DNA from: Lagopus muta
Taxonomy: Eukaryota > Chordata > Aves > Galliformes > Phasianidae
DNA length: 64,000 nucleotides
Direction of reading: 5' to 3'
Assembly: GCF_023343835.1 (NCBI RefSeq)
Contig: NC_064438.1
Span: 15,915,077 to 15,979,076, forward strand
The translations under genes and the position numbers were made by a program. Positions 24,456 to 35,142 of the stretch are shown here, one piece after another. Each line of letters starts with the position of its first letter. Position 1 is the stretch's first letter. The notes under the pieces are model-generated. The model was not told the origin of the DNA. It searched no databases and saw nothing but the letters and a program-made list of their open reading frames with translations.

Positions 24456-26514
24456 GTTTCTTGTTGGCCAAGAGCTGGAAGGACATCGTTCAGACAGCAA
24501 CCACAGGGTGCAGTTACACACAGATGTGGGTGCTCCAGGGTTTAGTGGGTGAAACCAACACCTCCTAACACTGGAGTACTGTTAGGTACCCTAATGGTGA
24601 TGGGGATGCGAGGAAGGTGGAGCCAGTTTCTGTAGTTTTGTTTTCCATGTAGACTGCTGGGAGCAGCTGGAGGTGACTGAGAGCTGTTCATAAAAGAACT
24701 GAGAAATGAGGCTGAGCCAACTGGGAGAAATAAAGCCTGGTCGCCTGGGGAGGATTTTCTTGACTGGCTGAGTTTCCTCTTTGATTGGAGCACTTGTTCC
24801 ATCATGCCTTCTCCTATGGAAGAATTAGCCAGTGGCAGAAACATGATGCATCGGGTGTTTTAGGAGTGAGAACCTGTCTGCAGCGAGAGCCTGCAGAGCT
24901 CAGCCTGCAGAGCTCATCCTGAGTCCCTCTGCAGCGAGCCTGGAGCCTGCTGTGTGTGCACAGCGGGGCAGGATGCTGTGCCAGGCTCCTTACCCTGTAT
25001 CATGCCTGTGTGCTTAGCATCAAATCCTACAAACTCTTAGAAAACCATTGTTTTGTACCCTACCTTTTTGATGACTGAAACACTAATTCCAGCAGGTTCA
25101 GGCACCCAGAAGTCAGCATTCAGTTCCAGAGAGCCTCAGGAAGCATACTGTGTGCATCATAGTTGCTTCAAACCCTTTGACTGTGGTTCTCAACCAGTGT
25201 GTGAAGAGCCCTGGCTGACTTCTGAAGAGCCTGCAAGAGCCATACAGTAATAATGAGAACTGTTGTCAGGCAGTTAAAATGTACTGTTGAGGAATCTGCA
25301 CAGGAGTTCTTCTAGGACTTGGCAACTGATATGGATAGAAAAGCATTGCTCTACAGTAAGTGTAACCTGTGCAGTAAAAAACCAAATGTCACAGCCATAA
25401 CGAGCCCAGTAAGAGCTAGAAATGTCAAAAGGATTGCCGTGCCTTTGCAATCACAGAAAATTTGTTAGGGGAAAGATTTTTGGCTGACCCCATCTTGAAA
25501 GCACACATTGCATGCTGCAGAGAAAAGCAGAGTGCCTTACATTCTGTTATATGGTATATTCTGTCTTTGCAAGGCACCTGACTTCTCCCTGCCCTACCCA
25601 GCTACACGTGTGCAGGACAAGCTCTTCTGCTCTACAGCCCTGGCTTTTAGGGGGCAGAGGTGGTTGCATAGCCAAGAGGGAGGTTGTGTGAAAACCTTCC
25701 GAAGGCTTTGGTTCAGGAAGGAAGGTGCATCAGAGCCTCGTAGTTGAGACCCACAGTGTGTGTTTAGCTCCTGTATTTTTACTGCTATCCGTCTCCTCTT
25801 GAACTTTGGTACAATAAATAGTGGCCGTGTTTGAGGAGTGTCCTGGCAGAGAGGCATCTGGCACAGTATCCAGCATTTGCTGCTTCCCTGCAGTTGCTGC
25901 ACATGGGCTTTCTGCCTGCTGTTTGCAGATCCTGCAGGTCAGCAGGTGCATCATCTGTAACACTGAGCGGCATGTGCCTGCCCCTTTTCCTTGCTCATCT
26001 ACAGTAGATGCTTCTTGGTTTTGCCACATGGGGGAAATAACAGCGAGGGCTCGAAGAGATATTACCTCTGGGTTTTGGTTTCCAAAAGGAGAGCCTGGAG
26101 CTAGCAGCTTGCTGCACAGCCTGTTGGGATTGCCTGCAGAGTGCTGCTGTGCAGTCATTGCTGAGAGCAAAACCTGGGTTCTATCCTGGGAGCATTTCTG
26201 TGCTAGTTGCATCTGCAGCCTCTCTGCTGCAGGATGTACTGCTACAGAACCGTGCTCTCTGTTTGTTATTTTTTGCCACTGGCAGCACACTTACTGCCTT
26301 GTCTGAAGCAGATTTGTAGGTCTCTAGGTGATGTGTAGCAGCATCCCTTGGCTCTCTCAGCCAATAGGCATATGTGCTGTCATTGGAAAGCTGATGGGAG
26401 AAACCAGGATCTGTAAGTCTTTCCCAACGGTATGACCTTCCTAACTAATTTCTCTTGTATAGTTCCCAAGTAACATGTGCATTACCTAAATCTAGGCAGG
26501 TAATCCTCAGAAGG

Positions 26515-26602
26515 CCTCTGCACATAGCAGGGGGGTTGAAACTAGATGATCATTATGGTCCTTTTCAACCCAGGCCATTCTATGATTCTGTAGTTCTATG
26601 AA
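26515..26602 (+). repeat. CR1 LINE 3' end, short
   Basis: GGGGGGTTGAAACTAGATGA, then TCATTATGGTCCTTTTCAACCC and CATTCTATGATTCTGTAGTTCTATG. A very short sense copy of the CR1 terminus with three degenerate octamers. Confidence 0.9.
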
Positions 26603-28009
26603 ATAAGTTGTTGCACGTTGGTGTTCAGAGCAGAGCTAACTTGGTTGCAAAAAAGAATGTTCTCAAAGTTTTAAAGCCTTTAGTGTGGCAACAAGAGAGG
26701 AAGGCTCCCAGCGCAGAGAAGCCATATTCCCTCCCATGCTCTACCAAAGGCTACTTTGGTTTCTGATTCAGCTCTGCAAATACTGTCTGGTGGCTTCAAA
26801 CTGCATAAGCAGTAGGCTGCTATTATTTCCCCTGCGAAGGCTGGAGGGAGGGAGTGAAAATTAAAGCAACTTGTCTCAGCCAAAGTCAGCTTTGTGGAGT
26901 TACAAGTGTATCTCTGTGGAGCCCAGTGAGAGGTCTTTGCCTTATCTGGCTCAGTACCGTGCTGGTTGCACAATGCTCACAGCCCCTAGATGCACATATT
27001 TTCGCAGGGATGGCCCCAGTTGCCCAAGTAGAGCATTTGCTCAGATTCTCATGCTTTGCAATTACTATAAGCTTCTCATGAGAGAGAGAAGGAGGAGTGG
27101 TGCCAGGTGTTTTTTTTTCCCCTCTCCCTGTTGTTGTTCCTCATCAGCTGGTTGCTTTGAAACGAGCACGTTGTGGTTTTCCTTCAGAAGCAACATGTCG
27201 CTGCAAATGCGGCTTCAGAGAGCTGCCAGGAGTGCTGCGTGCCGGTGGCTGCGGGCAGGGAGCAGACAGGTCGTGGCACTGGGGATGTGCACCAGTGAGC
27301 TCAGCCTGGTGCAAGCCTGTGCCCATTGGGCCTGGCAGTGCCAGCACGTCGGCATTCCTTCCGGCGCTCAGCAGCAGCATGGAGCCACCTCGCTTTTTGG
27401 ACCGTCACAGCGGGATGTCGTTGAGGGAATCGGAACCTGGTGCTTTGCCAATAAGGACCTGCAGTGTTGTTTCCTTGCCTCGTTCAGCTAAGACGTTGTG
27501 ATAAGAATACACACAGACCTCTTGTTACAGCTGTGTGTGACGCTAACATGGCCCTTGGTTTGGGGTATTTGTGCGAATTCTGTCCTGAGCTCATGGGAGA
27601 AAAGGGTAATTCTCACCACATTAGTACAGGTGCAGAGCCAGAAGATGTCTATACCTGGACAGCTTTCTTGTATGGCACACTTTGTTTTAGGTACAGCAGC
27701 AAAACCATGAGTAATCTCCATGTAGCCTGAGGTCTGCTGTTTTTTTCTGGAATATACTGAGCTTGTGCTGGTTGCTTTTCTTCAAGTATTGTGTGATACT
27801 GAAGGTGAACAGAGTATGACTTGTGACAGGCCAGCAGAACTTCATCCTTCTGCGGGCTGTAAATAGGCATCTACCTTATGGATGGATGGTGGTGTCCCAA
27901 GATATTCTCACCCTGTCCTAGGGCACCAAGAGCCCAGGTCCAGCCAACCAGCTCTGGCTTGGCACGTGAGTCTTATCAGAGGTGGGACAGGAGAGGTGCA
28001 TCCATGGCC

Positions 28010-28282
28010 TCTTTTCCCAGGTAACCAGTAATAGGGTAAGAGGTAACAGCCTGAGGATGCTCCAGGGGAGGTTCAGGTTGGATATTAGTGAAATTTTCTT
28101 CCCAGAAAGAGTGATGATGTGTTGGCACAGGGAGGTGGTAGGGTCACCATCCCCAGAGGTGTTTGAGAACCATGGAGATGTGGCACTGAGGGACGTGGTC
28201 AGTGGGCATGTTGGGGGTGGGTTGAGGATTGGACTTGGTGATCTTGGAGGTCATTTTGAGCCTCTATGATTTTATGATTTTA
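28010..28282 (+). repeat. CR1 LINE 3' fragment
   Basis: A sense copy of about 270 bases: GGTAACAGCCTGAGGATGCTCC, GGTTGGATATTAGTGAAATT, GATGTGTTGGCACAGGGAGG, GATGTGGCACTGAGGGACGT, GGACTTGGTGATCTTGGAGG, and a terminal ATGATTTTATGATTTT. It is the sense partner of the subfamily seen in antisense at 24240. Non-coding remnant. Confidence 0.9.
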
Positions 28283-28624
28283 CAAAAGATAGTCGATTGA
28301 TGGGGGTTTATTGAGTCCAGGGTCTAGATCCTAATCAGCCCCTGACAGAGGGTGTTGAGTCAGAGCAGAACAATGTTTAGCCCAAATTTTTGAGGATAGA
28401 TTCTGAGGGTCAGTTGACAAGCTCCAGCTTTCAGAGCTCAATGCTTTCCCTGCTGTTACAGGATGAATTTTCCTCTTCCATTAATATATTCACTCTGCAG
28501 AACAGTGCAGCATCTATTTTTGCTCAAGTAGCATTTCAAGTTAAAGTTAGCTTGTTTGACATGCAAGCTGGTGGCTTTCTGTGGGCTTCTTCTATTTAAA
28601 AAAAGCTTTTAGCAAACATGCAAT

Positions 28625-28644
28625 TCTTTTTTTTTTTTTTTTTA
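28625..28644 (+). repeat. Poly(T) run
   Basis: A T run of about 18 bases between GCAATTC and AATGTTTCAG. It resembles an extended polypyrimidine tract but has no exon signature after the following CAG. Confidence 0.6.
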
Positions 28645-30864
28645 ATGTTTCAGTTGAAGTTCCTGTGTGGGAACAATGAGAGCTATGTAGAAACTGTACT
28701 CCCTATACCACACCATGGCTTTGAAGGTTCTTTGTATGGACAGACTTGGTCCTCAGGGGAGGTGCTTTCTGAAAATATGAGAGGATTTAAAGGGGAAATA
28801 AGAAGCAGTTTAATTCCAGTTAGGTGTGAATAATGTCTATGCACGACAAACTGCTGTACTTTCTTTCAAGAGCCCTGAGGAGTCCTACTGGTGAAGTCTG
28901 CTGCTGCCAGATGAAGCAGGGAGTCTTCATCAGGACATCATTGCTTCCCTGACCTTGCTGGTGACTCGTGTCTCCCCTAATGATACTGGCAAGACCATAA
29001 GGAATCACAGTTCAGTCCGAATCTCTGAAGTTATTCTTATTTTCCAAGGAAGGAGCACTGTGTCCTTCTAACAAACATTTCAAGAGAAGTGGATCCGTAA
29101 AGTATAGCCCCCAGCTGGAGATAGTTTGGTTGTTCTCCATTCACTTTAAAACGAGCAAAGCACGTCCCCAAACCCAAACTCTGTTTGTTCAAAAGCAAAG
29201 ACTTTGTGACTGTTCTCACTGACTGGCTCCTCAGAGGGCTCATTTCCATATCTGATGAGTAATTTCTGAGCCCAACGTGAGGCTCACAAGATGGATCGTG
29301 TCGTGACAGGAGCAAGGAAGCATGCCTCATCGGATGAGTCCGGGTTGTGTTTTCAGCAGCACCAGTTCACATCAGCTCATTTTCTTGTTTTCTTTTTCTT
29401 ACCTGAGGGAGAACAACCCAGTTCTCCCTGTTGTTTGCTGTTAACTCTAGAAGTGCCCTCATGGTCTTGGAAGGTCAGCAAAGGCACCATGGACAACTTT
29501 TTGAGGGCAGTGGTGAGGATATTTGGAGAGGAAACTCAGGCCACACACAGCACCAGCTTGTTGGTGCTGCCATGGGCTGCAGCCCAAGGTACTCATAGGA
29601 GTTTCTGTTGCCATGAGCTTTCAAAACCCCTTCCAGAAAGCAGGGTGAAGCTTCAGCCCCTGCATCTTCACTGGTGTTTGTGAGGGCAGGTACTGAACAC
29701 AATGGTAAGCAGTGCAGTGAAAGATCAGGGCTGGTTTGCAGACTGATGGGGACTGATAGGAAAGGGTAACAGTATTAGATGCTCCCATTGGTTGCTTGCA
29801 GAGCGATTTAGGTCATATAACAGGTCTTCCCAACCCATACTTGAATAGCATATATCCAATGTGGTAGATTTTACTTACAGTGATGAAGCATTATTATCTT
29901 GTGGGGGATTGAGGGGAGCTGCTTGGATTTTTCCCACTGGACTGAAGGGAAGGTCATTTTATTTGTTTATTTACAATTATTTTTAAAATTATATTTTAAA
30001 CCAAAGCCACATTGTTAGGAGTCAGCATGATTGTTACTGCAGCAATTCCTCCATTTGTGTTGCCTATGCATTACCTAACAGATTCCCTCACCTCCACTAG
30101 GGTGGGCAAACCTAGAGACTCCCTTGTAACACTTACAGGCTTTTTTCTGTCACTCTTCTTGCAGAAATTCCTCGGGAAGGCTCTGCACATCCTTGGGAAT
30201 GCTAAGGAAAAGAAGGGGATGCTTAGGTAGAGTTTGGAGTAATTAGGAGATTTCAAAACTTGTTTTAAGTCTAGCATTGAAATGCGGTTCATTTCTTTGA
30301 ATGTTACCATTTCTGCAGCTCCTTCCTGGTGGCTCTGCTGGCTTTCCCTATGCCTCCAGGCTGAATGAAGGTGTCTTTCTAGTCCTTCATTTCCCAGGAG
30401 ATGTGAGGGTCTACCTTGCTTCTGTATGGAGATTCTGAGAGGCTTAAGTGCACCAAGTGTTGAAAATTAAAACCAATAAGATCAGGTGGCTTCGCTGAAG
30501 AGATGATGCTTTTTACCATGGCCTCAAAAGATGAGGATTTGACTGCTGACTGGATGGCAGGGATACCAGAGCTAAAGAAGGACAAAATATAAGTTGAAAC
30601 TTTGGTATAAGAACCCTTTTTCTTGTTTGGAAAACAGCCAACAGGATGAGATCTTGCTCCAGGGCTGGCTTTGGTTTCCACTGCAGAGAGAAAAAGAGAA
30701 AAAGATCATTTGGGGATCCATAAGAATCCTGTGACACCTTCCACATTTTGACATTGCTTATACTGTCCTAAGGAACTTCATGTGCTGGGAGCTGAGCCAG
30801 GCTGAATGCAGTTTTTTAACCGTGTTTATAATGGGAAGTGTGTTACAGTTCAAAGTTCAAAAGT

Positions 30865-30913
30865 CCTTCTCTTCTCTCTTCTCTTCTCTTCCTTTTTTTT
30901 TTTTGTTTTTTTA
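30865..30913 (+). repeat. Pyrimidine-rich simple sequence (TCTTC / poly T)
   Basis: CTTCTCTTCTCTCTTCTCTTC runs into a long T stretch. It is almost pure pyrimidine, inside the long HRAS intron; no protein or RNA feature is attached. Confidence 0.8.
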
Positions 30914-31865
30914 AAGTATGATTGCCTATGCTGATAATTAACAATACAGTGAAAGAAAGCATGCTGGTCCTTGTGCATGCGAAATCTGACCGTGCCAGTT
31001 AAGATCAGTGCGTTAGCCCTCTTGCTTCCTACTTCATTTTGCTAATGTGAATAACATCACGCTTGTACCAAGCATGTTATGCTGTGTGCTAATTTTGCCA
31101 GACAACTTACCTATCTTTTTGTTCAGCAGATTGCTCTCCCCAAGCCTGCTGGTTCTGTTCTGGCAGAAACATCCAGCTGTGTGTCTCAGCTCAGTCTGTG
31201 GGCACAAGGCATGTCACCTTTTCCTGCTGTTTTTGTGCTCATCCCTCAAAGCCACCTGTTGCCTTTTTCTTCCTGATTGGTTGCTCTATGTAGAGCAACA
31301 AGAAAGCTGAGTCCAAGAGGTAGGGACTTGCAGGGTCTCTGGGGTGTGATGGCCTCAGACAGCGCATTGGAGATGCCAGCTCTGGACCTACTTGTGGCCT
31401 TTACTGGGGTTAGGTGGAGCCACATCTCTTGTTGTTTTGGTGTCTCACTTTTTGGGGGTTTCTTCCCAACCTTCATGTGCCTTTGGATTCTGGCTGTGAG
31501 CCTGTTGCTGCAGGCTTTCAAGGAGATTCTGGAAGGAAACCTCCTGCTTTTGCCTGTGGTGCCATTCTGGAGACTGTGAATGATCCTACTTCTGTCCTCT
31601 GCATGGTCAACCCCAGCCATTGACAGGAAGCACCGTCTTGTGGCAAAAGCAAGAACTTAGGGGTACAGAAATGCACAGCTTCAACCAAAGCTTCCCATGT
31701 GACAGTAACACTTCATTGCTGTGGGTTCCTCACTGCAGAATGGAGTTATTTCCTTGGTCCGCTGCACTGAGAGTTCTCAGGGGTTGGGAGAGCTGCAAGA
31801 CCAAACCCTGCCGGAGATGGAGGAGTGTGTTCCATCATGTCCATGCTGTGATGCCTGCAAGGCAT

Positions 31866-32040
31866 ATCAGAGAATCATAGAATGGCCTGGGTTGAGAAGG
31901 ACCACAATGATCATCTAGTTTCAACCTGCAATGTGCAGGGTTGCCAATCACCAGACCAGGCTGCCCAAAGCCACATCCAGCCTGGCCTTGAATGCCTCCA
32001 GGCATCCACAGCCTCCTTGGGCAACCTGTTCCAGTGCTGG
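31866..32040 (-). repeat. CR1 LINE 3' fragment, antisense
   Basis: It opens with GAGAATCATAGAATGGCCTG, then GACCACAATGATCATCTAGT, GACCAGGCTGCCCAAAGCC, CCTTGAATGCCTCCAGGCAT and TCCTTGGGCAACCTGTTCCA. These are the successive blocks of a reverse-complement CR1 tail. The right edge near 32040 is where similarity to the consensus as I know it stops. Confidence 0.9.
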
Positions 32041-32431
32041 CTGGAGACCCTGCGTCTCTTTATCCCTCACTCCACAGCCAAAAGAGGGAGACTCCTCCCT
32101 TCCCAGCAGGGAGATGTCCTAATCCAAACACAGATCTCGTGCCTTAACCTTCAGACCTCTTTGTCTCTCTGTCAAAATGCTGTTGTGCGATAGTTGCTTG
32201 GGACTGCATGCACAACACCGGTGGGCTCTGCCTGCCTGCAGCCCCATCCACCTCGGCTGTCAGATGGCTGCATGCACAGCTGCCTGAGATCTCTGCTCAG
32301 CACCCACCTCGCAGCTCTGTAGTGCAGTGTTATCGCTGCAGAGCGTGGTGGCTGTGTGCTGGGTGGGAGGGGGTTTGTTTAGCTGTCCTATAAATCAGCA
32401 GCATGCGCCAGACTCTGCTGCATAATGTCTG

Positions 32432-32443
32432 ATGCATATTCAT
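32432..32443 (+). promoter_or_regulatory. Possible POU-dimer (MORE-type) site
   Basis: ATGCATATTCAT fits the palindromic octamer consensus ATG(C/A)ATAT(T/G)CAT used by POU-factor homodimers. It lies in a short stretch with other AT-rich motifs (CATAATGTCTGATGCAT) in the probable HRAS intron 1. A single site of this length can occur by chance. Confidence 0.25.
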
Positions 32444-32639
32444 GCTTGCCAGCAGTGCGGCCGGGACAGCATTGTGTCACCGTGTTAATAGTGTGCCCCA
32501 GAGGGAAGGGAAGGAGGAGGGGGGCTCAGCAGCAGCTGCCTGCTTGCTTCCCTTTATCTCCTCCCAGCTGCCCGCTTGGCCCCCCAGCACGCACCCTCAC
32601 TTGCTTTTCTGTTGCATTTTTCCTGCCTCTTTCTCCCAG

Positions 32640-32830
32640 ATTTGCCAAAGCAGATTTGATTTTGCTGTGGTACCTTCTTTATACTCCCAGCTCTGCTGCT
32701 AAACAAGGATATGTGCCTGTAAAAGCTCTGCAAGGGCTAAATGAATGCAGAAGGATGATCGTTATATTTGATCACATAAATTAAGTGGCTTACTAATCAA
32801 GGAGACACTCTGGAAATATCTGATTTTGTC
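32640..32830. other. Possible conserved non-coding element in intron 1
   Basis: A non-repetitive, balanced-composition block that stands out from the GC/pyrimidine-rich flank. It includes AAATGAATGCAGAAGGATGA, TATATTTGATCACATAAATT and CTTACTAATCAAGG, with several ATCA/TAAT-type cores. There is no open frame with a family match. The call rests on appearance only. Confidence 0.2.
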
Positions 32831-33549
32831 TGTTCAGGGTCGCTCGAGCTGTTCCTCTGGGCTCTGTGTTTGAATGAACTGTGAGAGCAGCTTTTATCGA
32901 TGTCCCCATGGGAGTGGAAAGGCAAGAAGGGAACTCACTCTTGTTCCTTCATGCCACAGGAGACGATCCCTTTGCTCCCATACATGCAACAAAGAGGAGA
33001 CTATTGCAGCTGTGCTGCTCTGCCCTGTCTTAAAAAATGGGGGGAGAAAAGGCTGTGAGCCACAATTCTCTAGGAAAGATAGAACTTTGGAGGATGTGAT
33101 TAGCAGCCTGTGGTATTGTGTGAGAGAAGGCGGGTGGGGATTGAGTGCTTGGTGAAGTCAGGTTGTGCTCTAACAAGAGGGATGGTTTGTTGCTCCTTGG
33201 GGAGGAGACCTGTGGGATCCTTGCCAAAGTATGATGAGGGTTTGGAGCTTTTGTGGGTTCAAGGGGAGGCTGGACGAGCCCTTGGAAAAGAGTTCTTTTG
33301 AGGGTTGCTAAGCAGACAAGCTGTGCCAGGCCCAGGAAATCCCCTGAGCCAAAAATAATCGGCTGCTGGGTGAGTGGCAGGGGAAGCAGCGTGTGGGTAT
33401 TGGTAGGGAAGGGTGGGTCGTCAGCCGCACCAAAGCGTGGATGCTGAGCCGTTACTCTTACTCCAGAATAGGCTCCATATAAGAATATTCTCCTTTGCAC
33501 ACCCAGGGCATTGTCATTGCTCACTCCTCTCTGTTTCCTCTCCTTCCAG

Positions 33550-33616
33550 GGGGACTTGAGCCATCCCCAGAGCTGAGGACCCTATTTCTCTGCAGGGCCA
33601 GTTAGCCATCCAGAGG
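33550..33616 (+). other. Possible alternative non-coding leader exon
   Basis: A 67-base segment preceded by CTCTCCTTCCAG (acceptor ending at 33549) and followed by GTGAGT at 33617, so both splice sites are near consensus. It has no long open frame and would be a 5' UTR exon if used, upstream of the HRAS coding exon at 40370. No transcript evidence is available. Confidence 0.2.
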
Positions 33617-35007
33617 GTGAGTGAATCTGGGGGTGTGCAGTCTCCCACCATCTCATTCCTTCCTCTCATTTCCTGCTGCTGACCAGCAGGCTCCAGCCCT
33701 TCTCACCTGCTCCCTGTCCCCCATCTCCCTGTCTGGAGCGTTCTGCTGCAATATCTCTAGCAAGGTGGGGCGTGTGCTTTATGTACCACTTTGTTCCTGG
33801 AGGCCAAAGCATTCTGATACTCTTCTAATACTATCTTGCTCAAAAACTGGCCTTTTTAAAAGGTTCTTTTCCGTGATTTTTTTTTAAATAGAAAAGTAAT
33901 AGCAAAACAATTCCTGCAACTTCCTAGTTCCAACTACCTCATTTCCTTGTCCATATGCTGTGAAAGTTCATATGCGTTAGGCTTTAAAGCAAGCACAAAG
34001 CTGAACAACCAGACACATTCTGCTGCAAGTTTTTCTAAAGGATTACAGCTTAGAAGTGTTTGTTTCCTGAAACTGGCTTCTTAGTTTTTCCCTGTCAGCA
34101 GTTGTTTGGGAGGAATGGGGAAGGGTGGGGTGAGAGAGGAGGGGGAATGCAATTCTTGAGCGTGTGGTACAGTCTGTTTGCATGGAAGTGATGGGGCCAG
34201 TCTTGATGTAAACCTGCACCAAACCTGTGCCAAAACACAGAGTAGGCCCCTCCTGGGCAGCAAGCAGAATGTTGTCTGTAACCTCCCCAAGCACACCGAG
34301 CTCTGCCCTTGGATTTTCAGTGCTGCTGTGTCACAGCCATTCCTCTGGCAGCAGCTCTCTTCCTCTCTTGTTCCACTGGGTCTGTGCTTTGGAGCATCTC
34401 TGCGCCCTCCCAGCGCTTGTGACACAGTTGTGATTTCATTAGGATAATTGGAGAGCAGTTTGGGCTTTCCCACTTGATTTACTCTGCCTCTCCAAACATC
34501 TCTGCACATGGAAGCTCAGCTCGGCGGGGGAGCTGTCAGCTCTGACAGCCAAACACAAAGACCCGGCAGGGAACCAACGGCTTTCCCATCCAAAACCTAC
34601 ACATGGAGCTTTTTGTCTCCTGTTAAGACCCTGGATTGGAAGTCACTTGTCTGAATTTAGTTCCTGGCTTTGCCACTGATGATGAGATTGGGCCTGTTCC
34701 TTTGCATGGCTATGCCAGTCTGCAGGATTAGGAGGATGGTGTTTCTGCACATCAACACTGACCCCTGCTCTAGCAGTGACTGGCTTGGTGGTTAGGGGTA
34801 AATACCTACATTTGTCCCTTGCATCACTGCAGCAGCAATCCCCTGCACAGGCAGCAAGGAGCCAGGCTGCTGCTTCAGGGAGATGGGGACACTGGTGGGT
34901 GCTGGAAGGGGCTGCGCCCCAGCGCTGCCGCTTTCTCTTCACCAGCAAGTAGAGGTTGCATTGAAACTTCCACAAGTCACCAAGTGGACCAGGCTACTGT
35001 GGAACAA

Positions 35008-35142
35008 CAGCATGGAGATGTTTGAGAATCTTGGAGATGAGGCACTGAGGGACACGGTCAGCGGGCATGGGGGGAACGGGCTGAGGGTTGGACCTGGTGA
35101 CCTTACTGGTCCTCTGCAGCCTTAATGATTCTGCTATCCTTT
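35008..35142 (+). repeat. CR1 LINE 3' fragment
   Basis: Sense copy: AGCATGGAGATGTTTGAGAA, GATGAGGCACTGAGGGACAC, GGTTGGACCTGGTGACCTTA, CTGCAGCCTTAATGATTCTG. It follows the same block order as the 28010 copy, including the CACGGTCAGCGGGCATGGGG stretch. It is 5' truncated and its octamer end is degenerate. Confidence 0.9.

Noticed and set aside
25730-26290. 186-codon minus-strand and 161-codon plus-strand frames
   Set aside because: They overlap on opposite strands, have no family signature and lie within the probable HRAS intron. Most likely chance.
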